DNA of 64,000 bases. Source: Kitasatospora viridis. Lineage in GTDB: Bacteria > Actinomycetota > Actinomycetes > Streptomycetales > Streptomycetaceae. Below are positions 1 through 8,188 of this stretch, in pieces; positions within the stretch are counted from its first letter, which is position 1; each line of letters opens with the position of its first letter. The notes under the pieces were generated by a model, which had not been told where the DNA came from, searched no databases, and saw only the letters and a list, made by a program, of their open reading frames with translations. A program made the translations under genes and the position numbers. The stretch covers positions 558,001 to 622,000 of the forward strand of contig NZ_VIWT01000003.1 in the NCBI RefSeq assembly GCF_007829815.1, in the 5' to 3' direction.

Positions 1-818
1 TCGGCACCGCCGTCTTCGGCACCATCTACACCAACACCCTGAAGACGAACCTGGCCAAGGGCGTCGTCGAGTCCGCCCGGCTCACCGGCGCCGACCCGGC
101 CCGGCTGGCGCACTCCGCCTCCAGTCCCGAGGGCCTGCACCGGCTGCCCGCGGCCCAGGCCGCGCCGATCATCTCGGCCTACTCGGACACCCTGCACACC
201 GTCTTCCTGTGGACGGTGCCGGTGGCGGCGCTCGGCTTCGTGGTGGCGCTCTTCCTCAAGCAGGTGAAGCTGCGCGACAGCGCCCGGGCCGCCTCCACCG
301 ACATGGGCGAGGGCTTCGCCCAGCCCACCGGCAGCGACGCGGTCCAGCACCTGGAGGCCAGCGTGTGCCGGATCATCCGCTTGGTGGACCTGGACACCGT
401 GCGCTCCATCGTGGCGGGCTCCGAGGCCCGGGTGGACATCGCCGGCGCCTGGGCGCTGATGGAGGTGGAACTGCTCACCCGGGTGGTCGGGCACGCCCGG
501 CTGAACCTGATCGCCGCCCGCAAGCGGGTCCCGCCGGAGGTGCTGGAGCCGGTCTTCGACCGGATGGTCAGCGAGGGCTACCTGACCCGCCACCAGGACT
601 TCCTGGACCACACGCCGGCCGGGCAGGTGGAGGCCGGGGCGCTCACCCGGGCCTGGTCGGCGTGGCTGAACGCGAAGCTGGAGGCGGACGTCGGCCGCCC
701 GCGCAGCGCCGAGCTGCGGGCGGCGGTGGACGGCATCGCCAAGCGGCTGCTCGCGGAGGACCTGGCGAACGGCGTCCCGCAGGGCCAGCGGGCGGGCGCG
801 GTCGAGCGGACCGGCTGA
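1..818 (+). CDS. MFS exporter, C-terminal part (partial, 5' end outside window)
   Basis: Open from base 3 in frame 3 and running to TGA at 818; the 5' part lies outside the window. The visible product begins in the last transmembrane region of a DHA2-type major facilitator drug exporter: a G-T-A-V-F-G-T-I stretch typical of the end of such proteins, a periplasmic loop, then a final membrane helix near bases 205-265 ending in LKQVKLRD. About 180 residues follow that are not membrane-like. They contain an L-x-R-x-V-G helix region and an S-E-G-Y-L ... TPAGQ segment that looks like the wing of a MarR-type winged helix. The tail is seen directly; its DNA-binding-like fold is inference. Substrate unknown. 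Confidence 0.75.
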   Translation, partial: GTAVFGTIYTNTLKTNLAKGVVESARLTGADPARLAHSASSPEGLHRLPAAQAAPIISAYSDTLHTVFLWTVPVAALGFVVALFLKQVKLRDSARAASTDMGEGFAQPTGSDAVQHLEASVCRIIRLVDLDTVRSIVAGSEARVDIAGAWALMEVELLTRVVGHARLNLIAARKRVPPEVLEPVFDRMVSEGYLTRHQDFLDHTPAGQVEAGALTRAWSAWLNAKLEADVGRPRSAELRAAVDGIAKRLLAEDLANGVPQGQRAGAVERTG

Positions 819-870
819 CCGGTCGTCAACTCGGCTGGAATGGTGGTTAGCAGGGCGTCGACCGAACCAC

Positions 871-876
871 TACGCT
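871..876 (+). promoter_or_regulatory. Possible -10 element, leaderless start of terpene synthase
   Basis: TACGCT lies 7 nt before the GTG at 884, the spacing expected for a leaderless transcript. No Shine-Dalgarno sequence is visible between it and the start. Confidence 0.4.
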
Positions 877-883
877 CTGCTAC

Positions 884-1810
884 GTGCCCGCCACCGCGTC
901 CCCCGACTTCGCCCGCCGCGCCGCCGAGGCCGACGACCGGGCCGCCGCCTGGTGCCTGGAGCGCGGCCTGCTGCCCGACCGGGAGACCGAGGAGTGCTTC
1001 CGGCTGGCCCGGTTCGGCGCCCTGGCCGCCCACACCTGCCCGTCCGCCGACGACGCCGCGCTCGCCGTGCTCGGCACCTGGCTGGGCTGGTTCTTCCTGC
1101 TGGACGACCACCTGGACGGCCACCTGGACAGCCAGGCCCCCGAGGACGGCGCCGGGCTGCTCACCGCCATAGGGGACGCGCTGCGCACCGGGCGCACCGA
1201 CCACGGCTCGCCGTTCGTCGCCGCCTTCCTCGACCTCTGGTCCGCGCCCGGACCGGGGTCGGGCCCGGCCGAGCCGTTCCGCCCCCGGTTCGCCCGGCAC
1301 CTGGACGAGTACCTGGCCGCGCTGGTGCGGGAGAACGCCGAGCGGCGCAGCGGCCGGCCGCCCGGCGAGGCCGAGTACATCGCGCTGCGCCGGATCACCG
1401 GGGCGATCCGGGAGAGCCTGGACGGCGCCGACCACCTGGCCGGGTGCTCACTGCCGGACGAGCTCTACGACCACCCCTGGCACCAGAGCCTGCTGGACGC
1501 CGCCTCCGACGTGATCAACTGGACCAACGACCTGGCCTCCTGGCGCAAGGAGCTGGACGGCGGCGAGGTGCACAACCTGGTCCTGGTGGTCGCCCGCACG
1601 CGCGGCCTCGACCACCGGGCGGCCGAGGCCGAGGTGGCCCGGCGGATAGCGGTCCGGGCCGAGGAGTTCGAGGCACTGGCCGCCGTGCCGCCGGACCCCC
1701 GGCTGGCCCGCCGGGCGGTCGCGCTGCGCGACTGGATGACCGGCTTCCGGGCCTGGCTGGCCGAGACCGCCCGCTACCTGACGGACCCGCAGCAGCCGGC
1801 GCTCAGCTGA
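884..1810 (+). CDS. Class I terpene synthase (sesquiterpene-cyclase type)
   Basis: 308 aa, typical bacterial terpene cyclase length. Ionises a prenyl diphosphate with Mg2+ and cyclises it in the cytosol. Both metal-binding motifs are intact: the aspartate-rich DDHLD at residues 74-78 and the NSE triad NDLASWRKE at 215-223 (N215, S219, E223), followed by a basic-free E-V-H-N helix. GTG start chosen because homologous sequence begins soon after and a TACGCT -10 lies just upstream. It stands alone: no prenyltransferase or P450 is beside it. Its 3' end overlaps the convergent VOC gene by 8 bp. The product cannot be read from the motifs; FPP as substrate is the default inference. Confidence 0.85.
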   Translation: MPATASPDFARRAAEADDRAAAWCLERGLLPDRETEECFRLARFGALAAHTCPSADDAALAVLGTWLGWFFLLDDHLDGHLDSQAPEDGAGLLTAIGDALRTGRTDHGSPFVAAFLDLWSAPGPGSGPAEPFRPRFARHLDEYLAALVRENAERRSGRPPGEAEYIALRRITGAIRESLDGADHLAGCSLPDELYDHPWHQSLLDAASDVINWTNDLASWRKELDGGEVHNLVLVVARTRGLDHRAAEAEVARRIAVRAEEFEALAAVPPDPRLARRAVALRDWMTGFRAWLAETARYLTDPQQPALS

Positions 1811-2492
1811 CCCCGGCGTCCGGGCCCGGCCAGCCCGCGACGCCGACGCAGACCTCGTTGCCCTCCGGGTCGGCCAGCACCCAGTGGCCGGGCGCGTGCG
1901 CGTCGCTCACCAGGGTGCCGCCGGCGGCCAGGGCGGCGGCGATCCGGGCCCCGGCCCCGTCGTGCGGCACCCAGACGTCCACGTGCAGCCGGTTGCGCTG
2001 CGGGCGCGGCTCGGCCATCGCCTGGAAGTAGAACGGGGCGCCGCGCCGACGCGGGTCCAGCAGGTCCTCCTCGCTGTCGCCGCGGTCCCGGTAGTCGAGC
2101 ACGGCCCGCCAGAACGGCAGGCACTCGGCGGTGACCAGCGCGTCGACCGTGACCTGGACGGTCTGCACCACCGCCGGATCCGCCGTCAGGCCCATGCGGC
2201 CGGCCAGCGCCGAGATCTCCCGGGCCAGCTCGACGTCGCGCTCGGTCAGGCCGTAGTAGCCGTCGCCGACCGTGATCAGACGGACCGTCACACCGTCGGC
2301 CCGCAGGTCCAGGTCGGGCCGGCCGGGCGAGCCGCCGGGCAGCTCGGCGACGGCCTGGGCGAACCGGGCGGCGGCGGCGAGCGAGTCTGTGCGGAAGCAG
2401 GTGCAGGCGCCCTCGCCCACCACCCGCCAGTCCTCGGTGCCGCCCGCCAGGTGGAAGGTGCGGGCCTTGATCCGGTCGGTGATCGCGTTCAT
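1803..2492 (-). CDS. Pterin-dehydratase-like domain fused to VOC/glyoxalase-like domain
   Basis: 229 aa from ATG at 2492; an in-frame extension upstream has no coding character, and a TACCGT hexamer 7 nt before this ATG suggests a leaderless message. Residues ~1-95 resemble 4a-carbinolamine dehydratase (DCoH): W-R-V near the N-terminus, R-P-D-L, then GLTERDVELA. The usual H-H-P-D catalytic histidines are replaced by G-R-P-D, so dehydratase activity is doubtful. Residues ~110-229 form a VOC (glyoxalase-6-like) domain: P-F-Y-F-Q, N-R-L-H-V-D-V-W, and a final D-P-E-G-N-E-V-C-V. Such fusions are common, uncharacterised proteins in actinobacteria. Function unknown. Confidence 0.7.
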   Translation of the reverse strand: MNAITDRIKARTFHLAGGTEDWRVVGEGACTCFRTDSLAAAARFAQAVAELPGGSPGRPDLDLRADGVTVRLITVGDGYYGLTERDVELAREISALAGRMGLTADPAVVQTVQVTVDALVTAECLPFWRAVLDYRDRGDSEEDLLDPRRRGAPFYFQAMAEPRPQRNRLHVDVWVPHDGAGARIAAALAAGGTLVSDAHAPGHWVLADPEGNEVCVGVAGWPGPDAGVS

Positions 2493-2678
2493 GCGCAGCA
2501 CGGTAGCGCTCCCTCCGGACAGCTGTCCCGGCCCCCGGGAGGCCTGCTGATCAGCTCCGGTCATCGACCGTATGGAATCCGTTACGACCCGACCGTATGG
2601 ATGTCGTTAAAGGTGCACGCGGTACACCAGGACCGATGGTCCGAGCGCTGCGGAGCCTGCGTATCATCGTCGCTCATT

Positions 2679-4661
2679 ATGCGTATAGAACTCGCCAAGG
2701 GTGCGCCCGCCGCCCCTGACTCCCCCGCACTCGGCGGCGCGCCCCACGGCAGCAAACCCCGAAGCCTCCGTCCCGGCATGGCGGCCCTGACCCTGGGCGC
2801 GCTGGGCGTCGTCTTCGGCGACATCGGCACCAGCCCGCTGTACTCGATCCAGACCGTCTTCACCGCCGACAACAACGCGGTCGGGACGTCGCCGGACCAG
2901 GTGTACGGCGTCATCTCGCTGGTCTTCTGGGCGATCACCCTGATCGTCTCGGTCAAGTACGTGTCGTTCATCCTGCGCGCCGACAACGGCGGCGAGGGCG
3001 GCATCATGGCGCTGACCGCCCTGGTCCAGAAGCTGAACTTCAAGTCGGTGCGCAGCAAGGTGATCCTCGTTGCGCTCGGGATCTTCGGCGCCTCGCTGTT
3101 CTACGGCGACGGCATGATCACGCCCGCGATCTCGGTGCTGTCGGCGGTCGAGGGGCTGAAGGTCTCGGCGCCGGGCCTGAGCGACTTCGTGATCCCGGTC
3201 ACCATCGCGGTGCTCATGGTGCTCTTCGCGCTGCAGCGCTACGGCACCAACCTGGTCGGCAACCTGTTCGGCCCGGTCATGACCGTCTGGTTCCTCGTCA
3301 TCGGCGCCACCGGCGCGGTCGAACTGGCGGGCCACCCGGCGATCTTCAAGGCGCTGTCGCCGACGTACGGCGTCGAGTTCATGGTGAACCACGGCATGAT
3401 CGCGTTCATCGCGCTCGCCTCGGTGGTGCTGGCCGTGACCGGCGCCGAGGCGCTCTACGCCGACATGGGCCACTTCGGCCGGGCGCCGATCCACCGCGCC
3501 TGGTTCTTCCTGGTCTTCCCGGCGCTGACGCTCAACTACCTCGGCCAGGGCTCGCTGATCCTGCGCTCGCCCTCCTCGATCTCCAACCCGTTCTTCCTGC
3601 TGATGCCGGGCTGGGCGCAGTTCCCGATGGTGATCCTGGCCACCGTGGCCACCGTGATCGCCTCGCAGTCGGTCATATCCGGCGCGTTCAGCGTCACCCG
3701 CCAGGCCGTCCAGCTCGGCGTGCTGCCGCACATGACGATCAAGCACACCTCGGAGCACGAGGTCGGCCAGGTCTACGCGCCGATGATCAACTGGGGCCTG
3801 TTCGCCGCGGTCGTCGCCCTGGTGCTGGGCTTCGGCTCCTCCGCCGCGCTCGCCTCCGCGTACGGCGTGGCGGTCACCGCCACCTTCGTGCTGAACACGG
3901 TGCTCTTCCTGGCCGTCGCCCGGGTGATGATGCGCAAGCCGCGCTGGCTGATCGCGGTCGGCGCCGTCGTCTTCCTGACCACCGAGATCGCGTTCTTCGC
4001 GGCCAACCTCACCAAGGTCGTGCACGGCGGCTGGCTGCCGCTGCTGGTCGCCTTCACGGTCTTCACCGTCCTGATCACCTGGCAGCGCGGCCGGCAGATC
4101 GTCACCCCGAACCGGACGGCGCTGGAGGGCCCGCTGCGCGCGTTCGTCGACGAGGTCGACGCGATGGACCCGCCGGTGCACCGGGTCGACGGCACGGCGG
4201 TCTTCCTGAACGCCAACCTGGAGACCACGCCGCTGGCGCTGCGCGCCAACGTCGAGCACAACCACACGCTGCACCAGAACGTGATCATCGTGTCGGCGAT
4301 GACCGAGAAGGTCCCGCACGTCGACGAGTCCGAGCGCTGCACCTTCGACGACCTCGGCCACAGCGACGACGGCATCACCCACCTCACCCTGCGCTTCGGC
4401 TTCATGGACGACCCGAACATCCCGCAGGCGCTGCGGCTGGCCGCCCAGCACCCGGATGCGGGCCAGATCCACGGCCTCGACGTGGACGAGGTGTCCTACT
4501 TCCTGTCCCGGATGACCATCGTCCGGACCGATGCGCCGGGCATGCGGCGCTGGCGCAAGAAGCTCTTCATGACCCTCGCCAACAACACCAGCAGCCCCGT
4601 GGCGTACTTCGGTCTGCCCAGCGACCGGTGCGTGATCATGGGCGCCCAGGTCTCGGTCTGA
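2679..4661 (+). CDS. kup: Potassium uptake protein Kup
   Basis: 660 aa. Low-affinity K+ (proton-coupled) transporter of the KUP/HAK/KT family in the cytoplasmic membrane. The family signature GALGVVFGDIGTSPLYS lies near residue 40-56, followed by about 12 hydrophobic segments and a soluble C-terminal domain from ~residue 480 (R-V-D-G-T-A-V-F region). Slightly longer than the 622-aa E. coli protein, with a 35-residue hydrophilic N-terminus. The frame is open far upstream, but ATG 2679 is preferred: homology starts just after it, and TATCAT at 2662-2667 with 11 nt to the ATG suggests a nearly leaderless transcript. Single gene closed by the hairpin at 4686. No riboswitch-like fold was recognised upstream. 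Confidence 0.93.
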   Translation: MRIELAKGAPAAPDSPALGGAPHGSKPRSLRPGMAALTLGALGVVFGDIGTSPLYSIQTVFTADNNAVGTSPDQVYGVISLVFWAITLIVSVKYVSFILRADNGGEGGIMALTALVQKLNFKSVRSKVILVALGIFGASLFYGDGMITPAISVLSAVEGLKVSAPGLSDFVIPVTIAVLMVLFALQRYGTNLVGNLFGPVMTVWFLVIGATGAVELAGHPAIFKALSPTYGVEFMVNHGMIAFIALASVVLAVTGAEALYADMGHFGRAPIHRAWFFLVFPALTLNYLGQGSLILRSPSSISNPFFLLMPGWAQFPMVILATVATVIASQSVISGAFSVTRQAVQLGVLPHMTIKHTSEHEVGQVYAPMINWGLFAAVVALVLGFGSSAALASAYGVAVTATFVLNTVLFLAVARVMMRKPRWLIAVGAVVFLTTEIAFFAANLTKVVHGGWLPLLVAFTVFTVLITWQRGRQIVTPNRTALEGPLRAFVDEVDAMDPPVHRVDGTAVFLNANLETTPLALRANVEHNHTLHQNVIIVSAMTEKVPHVDESERCTFDDLGHSDDGITHLTLRFGFMDDPNIPQALRLAAQHPDAGQIHGLDVDEVSYFLSRMTIVRTDAPGMRRWRKKLFMTLANNTSSPVAYFGLPSDRCVIMGAQVSV

Positions 4662-4685
4662 CCAGGTAGCAGCGCAACACCCGCA

Positions 4686-4717
4686 GCGCGGCCCGTTCCC
4701 ACCGGAACGGGCCGCGC
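4686..4717 (+). terminator. Bidirectional hairpin terminator between kup and the GH114 gene
   Basis: Perfect 14-bp inverted repeat (4686-4699 with 4704-4717), loop CACC, 24 bp after the kup stop and before the convergent stop at 4745. No T-run, as usual for actinobacterial terminators. Confidence 0.8.
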
Positions 4718-4744
4718 CGCGGTCGTCTCAGCAGGGCGGTCGTG

Positions 4745-5701
4745 TCAGCAGGGCTGGCGCCAGGCGTCCAGGTTCTGGTGCTTGACCATCGAGCTGAAGC
4801 CCAGCCTGGCGCTCTCGGGGCAGAAGGCGGCGGGCGCGACGGTGTACTCCACGTGCAGCACCGCCTTGCCGGCCCGGACGAACGGGGTCAGCGCGTCGCA
4901 CTCCTGGTACTCGGCGCACTGCTCGTCGATCGAGAAGTCGAAGTCGCCCACCAGGTCGGGCACCTGGTCGACGTCGTTCTTCAGCGCGACCGACATGCCG
5001 CGCTGGTGCACCAGGTCGGCGACCATCCGGTTGAAGGCCAGTTGGTCGGCGGCGGTGACCGGGAAGCCGCTGTCGTTCTCGTAGGCCTCCAGCAGGTCGG
5101 GTTCGACGGCGTCGAAGCCCTTCGCCCGGCACATGTCGAACCGGGCCGCCAGCAGCGGCCGCAGCACGTCCAGCCGGCGGATGTCGACCCAGCGTTCGCC
5201 GGACCAGCCGTCGCTCGCGCCGAGCACCGAGGGCGGGTAGGCGCCCGCGTCCGGGCGGAAGTCCTCCCAGCCGCCGGCGTTGACGTAGCAGATCACCTTG
5301 CGGCCCTTGGCGTGCAGGGCGGCCACCACGCCCGCGTCGTTCTCGAAGCCGTCGATGTCGTAGACCGGGACGTCGACCGACTGGTCCACGGTGCCGCTCA
5401 ACTGCCACTGCCACGCCGTGCCGGGGGTCGGGCGCCACAGCGCACCGGTGGGGTGCGCCGAGGGGGTCGCGGAGGGGGTCGGTGTCGGTGTGGGCGTGGG
5501 CGTAGGTGTGGGCGTGGGCTTCGGGGAGGCCGAAGGCGTGGGCACCGGCGCGGGAGCGGACGGCGCGGGCGCAGTGGTGCTGGGCGACAGCGACGGCGAC
5601 GGGGCACCGCCGCCACCACCACTGCTGCTGCTGCTGGTGCAGGCCGTGGCGGCGGCGGCCAGCACCAGCAGCACGGCGCACGCCCGGGCGGGACGGATCA
5701 C
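4745..5701 (-). CDS. GH114 endo-alpha-1,4-polygalactosaminidase-like lipoprotein
   Basis: 318 aa. GTG start at 5701 overlaps the upstream stop (GTGA), so translation is probably coupled. Signal peptide with a lipobox ending A-T-A-C at Cys21; then a Ser/Gly/Pro-rich linker with a (Pro-Thr)n run at ~62-76, which keeps the enzyme off the membrane. The GH114 catalytic domain spans ~88-318: Y-D-I-D near 114-117, I-C-Y-V-N-A-G at 137-143, and F-D-A-V-E-P-D around 196-202 (E200, D202) typical of the barrel's acidic catalytic centre. Family members such as fungal Ega3 and the PelA hydrolase-like proteins cut partly deacetylated alpha-1,4-galactosamine polymers. Last gene of the exopolysaccharide operon; likely trims or releases the polymer. 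Confidence 0.85.
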   Translation of the reverse strand: MIRPARACAVLLVLAAAATACTSSSSSGGGGGAPSPSLSPSTTAPAPSAPAPVPTPSASPKPTPTPTPTPTPTPTPSATPSAHPTGALWRPTPGTAWQWQLSGTVDQSVDVPVYDIDGFENDAGVVAALHAKGRKVICYVNAGGWEDFRPDAGAYPPSVLGASDGWSGERWVDIRRLDVLRPLLAARFDMCRAKGFDAVEPDLLEAYENDSGFPVTAADQLAFNRMVADLVHQRGMSVALKNDVDQVPDLVGDFDFSIDEQCAEYQECDALTPFVRAGKAVLHVEYTVAPAAFCPESARLGFSSMVKHQNLDAWRQPC

Positions 5702-6366
5702 CGGCGCAGCCCCAGCGGTTCGGTGTCCCACGGGTTCGGGCCCGGCCCGCTCACCGCGCAGGCCAGGCCCGCGCGGTGACCGCCCGCCAGTTTGGCGAAC
5801 TGCTCGGCCCGGTCCGCGGGCACCTCGTACACCAGGTGGCAGAACCGGGCCGGCGCGTGGCGGCCGGTCCACACCGGCGGCACCAGGTCCTGGTACGCGT
5901 CCCAGGTGCCCTCGAAGGTGACCAGGAGGTCGGCCAGGCCGACCTCCGCGTACCCGGGGTCCGGGTGCGTCCCGTGCCCCAGCACCACCGTGCCGCAGCC
6001 GGCCGCCCGGGCCGCCGTGGCGAGCCGGCGGTAGTGGCCCAGCGCGCCGGGGTGCGCGCTCGCCTGGTCGAAGTAGACGCCCTCGACCCCGTACCACTCG
6101 CGGTACCGCAGCAGGTCGTCAACCACGGCGGCGTGCGGCCGGCGGCCGTAGTCGGTGTCGCTGTAGCCCAGCACCCGTACGCCCGCCGCCCGCAGCCGCC
6201 CGCCGGCCTCGGCGAACGCGGGGTCGGGCGCGGCGCCCGGCCCGTCGGCGACGTTCAGCACCACGGCGCCCACCCGGGCGGGGCCGGCCTCGGCCACCGC
6301 CCGCCAGGCGTCCGGTGCGACGCCCGGGTGCACGTAGAGCGGGACCAGCAGGAGCGGAACGGTCAC
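5698..6366 (-). CDS. Spherulin-4 family protein (GH135-like glycoside hydrolase)
   Basis: 222 aa from GTG 6366, which overlaps the upstream stop by GTGA. Single TIM-barrel-like domain matching the spherulation-specific family 4 (Pfam Spherulin4): P-L-Y-V-H-P-G at the N-terminus, G-Y-S-D-T-D-Y-G-R-R at ~67-76, V-Y-F-D-Q at 97-101 and V-T-F-E-G-T-W at 149-155. In fungal Sph3 (GH135) the catalytic cluster is Asp-Glu plus a Glu about 55 residues on. Here the aspartate (D100) and distal glutamate (E152) are kept but the adjacent Glu is Gln101. No signal peptide is evident, unlike the neighbouring lipoprotein, so it may act inside the cell or use another export route. Confidence 0.8.
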   Translation of the reverse strand: MTVPLLLVPLYVHPGVAPDAWRAVAEAGPARVGAVVLNVADGPGAAPDPAFAEAGGRLRAAGVRVLGYSDTDYGRRPHAAVVDDLLRYREWYGVEGVYFDQASAHPGALGHYRRLATAARAAGCGTVVLGHGTHPDPGYAEVGLADLLVTFEGTWDAYQDLVPPVWTGRHAPARFCHLVYEVPADRAEQFAKLAGGHRAGLACAVSGPGPNPWDTEPLGLRR

Positions 6367-7295
6367 CGGGCGACCGCCGGCCGCTCGGCCCCGTCCCGCG
6401 CGCCCTCGGCCGCGGTGCTCTCCCACAGGTCGGCGAGCGAGCGCTCCAGCGGCGTCACCGGCCGCCAGCCCAGGTGCTCGGCCGCGGCGCCGACGTCGGC
6501 GCGCTGCCAGGGCACGACCGCCGACCGCTCGGAGCCGGCCGCGGCCTCCTCCACCAGCTCGCCCCGGAAGCCGGCCGCCCCGGTCAGCGCCCGGACCAGC
6601 TCGCGGACCGGGCGGGCCGAGCCGCTGCCGAGGTTGAGCACCCGTGGCAGCGGCCGGGGGGCGGTGACGGCCAGCGCGACGGCCTCGGCGAGGTCGCGGA
6701 CGTCGACGAAGTCGCGGTACGCCGACAGGTCGCCCACCCGGATCCGGCCCTGCGGCCCGACCCGGCGCAGCTCGCCCGCCAGCCGCCCGGGCAGCGACTG
6801 GGCGGGTGCGCCCGGCCCGACCGGGTTGAACACCCGCAGCACCACGGCCTCCTCCAGCCGGCTGCCCGCCACGGCGAGCGAACCGGCCAGCTTGGTCGCG
6901 CCGTAGACCCCGACCGGCGCCACCGGGGAGCGCTCGGTCAGCGCCACCCCCATCTCGGTCGCGCCGTACTCCGCGGCGGAGCCGAGGTGGACCAGCCTCG
7001 CCTGCGGGGCGGCGGCCAGCATCGCGTCGCTGAGCAGCGCCGGCCCGCGCGCGTTGGCCTCGGCCAGGTTCAGCGCGCTGCCGCTCACCGCGCCCGCGCA
7101 GTTGACCACCGCGTCGGGGGCCAGCGCGGCCAGGTCGGCCATCAGCGCCGGCATCTGACCGGCCGCCAGGTCCAGCGTGAGGTCGTGCGGGGGGCGCCGC
7201 CCGGCGGTGTACAGCTCGGCGCCGGGCAGCGCCCGCAGGGCCCGGGCGGCGTGCCGGCCCAGGTAGCCGTTGGCGCCCAGCAGCAGGATCTTCAT
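6363..7295 (-). CDS. NAD-dependent sugar-nucleotide epimerase/dehydratase
   Basis: 310 aa; ATG at 7295 overlaps the stop of the preceding gene (ATGA). Extended SDR fold: NAD-binding GANGYLG at residues 7-13, V-V-N-C-A-G-A, an S-A-A-E-Y-G strand, and the catalytic Y-G-A-T-K. The C-terminal half has the N-P-V-G-P-G and Y-R-D-F-V-D-V-R-D motifs seen in UDP-hexose epimerases and dehydratases. Sits between a nucleotidyltransferase and two glycoside hydrolases, so it most likely makes a precursor for the polymer (for example a UDP-GalNAc-type donor). The exact reaction cannot be read from sequence. Confidence 0.8.
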   Translation of the reverse strand: MKILLLGANGYLGRHAARALRALPGAELYTAGRRPPHDLTLDLAAGQMPALMADLAALAPDAVVNCAGAVSGSALNLAEANARGPALLSDAMLAAAPQARLVHLGSAAEYGATEMGVALTERSPVAPVGVYGATKLAGSLAVAGSRLEEAVVLRVFNPVGPGAPAQSLPGRLAGELRRVGPQGRIRVGDLSAYRDFVDVRDLAEAVALAVTAPRPLPRVLNLGSGSARPVRELVRALTGAAGFRGELVEEAAAGSERSAVVPWQRADVGAAAEHLGWRPVTPLERSLADLWESTAAEGARDGAERPAVAR

Positions 7296-8104
7296 GCGGC
7301 GCGCCCGTCGCTGTCGGCCGGCTGCTCCTCGGGCGCGGCGGGCTCGGCCGGCGGGGCGAAGCGGGGCAGTGCGGCGGCCGGCGGCTGGTCGTGGCGCGGA
7401 CGCAGCAGCAGCGGCTTGATCTGCTCGAACTCCTCGTTGGCCCGGTCGTAGTCGTCCGGGCGGCCGATGTCCAGCCAGTAGCCCTCGAACTCGTGGGCGA
7501 CCGGTGGGGTCTGAGCGGCCAACAGGTCGAGCACCAGCTCGTCGAAGCCCAGCGGCTGGCCGGGGGTGTAGTCGGCGAGGGTCTTGCGGGAGAGGCCGTA
7601 TATGCCCATCGAGACGCGGTAGTCGATGGTGGGCTTCTCCTGGAAGCCGGTGATGCTGCCGGACTCGGCGGTCAGCACGCCGAAGTCGATCCGCACCTGG
7701 CGGCCGTAGGTGGCGACGGTCAGCGGGGCTCCGCTGACCTCGTGGCCGCGCAGCAGGGTGGCGTAGTCGAGGTCGGTGAGGACGTCGCCGTTCATCACCA
7801 GGAAGTGCTCGGGCAAACGGTCCTGAATGGTCAGCAGTGGACCGAGGGTGCCCAGCGGGACGTCCTCGACGGCGTAGCCGACCCGCAGCCCCCACTGCGA
7901 GCCGTTGCCGACGTAGGCGCGGATGATGTGGCCCAGGTGGCCGATCGCCAGCGTGACCGACTCGAAGCCGGCCGCGGACAGTTGGCGCAGCACGATGTCG
8001 AGGATCGCGTGCTGGTCGCCGATCGGCACCAGCGGCTTGGGCAGGGCGGTGGTGTACGGGCGCAGCCGGATGCCCTTGCCGCCGGCCAGGATCACTGCGT
8101 GCAC
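7292..8104 (-). CDS. Sugar-1-phosphate nucleotidyltransferase
   Basis: 270 aa, GTG start with a GGGGGGAAT stretch upstream. Rossmann-type NDP-sugar pyrophosphorylase: signature L-A-G-G-K-G-I-R-L-R-P at 6-16 and P-K-P-L-V-P at 22-27, then M-N-G-D-V-L-T-D binding the metal, and F-Q-E-K-P. Activates a hexose-1-phosphate with an NTP in the cytosol. Lacks the left-handed beta-helix acetyltransferase domain of GlmU; instead ends in a 40-residue Pro/Ala-rich tail. Third from last in the exopolysaccharide operon, after an 84-bp gap. Base specificity (UTP, GTP or dTTP) is not determinable here. Confidence 0.85.
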   Translation of the reverse strand: MHAVILAGGKGIRLRPYTTALPKPLVPIGDQHAILDIVLRQLSAAGFESVTLAIGHLGHIIRAYVGNGSQWGLRVGYAVEDVPLGTLGPLLTIQDRLPEHFLVMNGDVLTDLDYATLLRGHEVSGAPLTVATYGRQVRIDFGVLTAESGSITGFQEKPTIDYRVSMGIYGLSRKTLADYTPGQPLGFDELVLDLLAAQTPPVAHEFEGYWLDIGRPDDYDRANEEFEQIKPLLLRPRHDQPPAAALPRFAPPAEPAAPEEQPADSDGRAA

Positions 8105-8188
8105 GGGTGATTCCCCCCACGAGGGTGTGACGGCAGGTGAGTGCCGTGGGACGGTGGACCGACCGGTGGTGGTCAGACGGTGCGGTGG

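Noticed and set aside
884..1810. Terpenoid biosynthetic gene cluster
   Set aside because: The synthase is isolated; neighbours are an exporter fragment, a VOC fusion and kup, without P450, methyltransferase or prenyltransferase genes.
2493..2678. c-di-AMP or other riboswitch ahead of kup
   Set aside because: The likely -10 at 2662 leaves almost no 5' leader, and no recognisable aptamer fold was seen.
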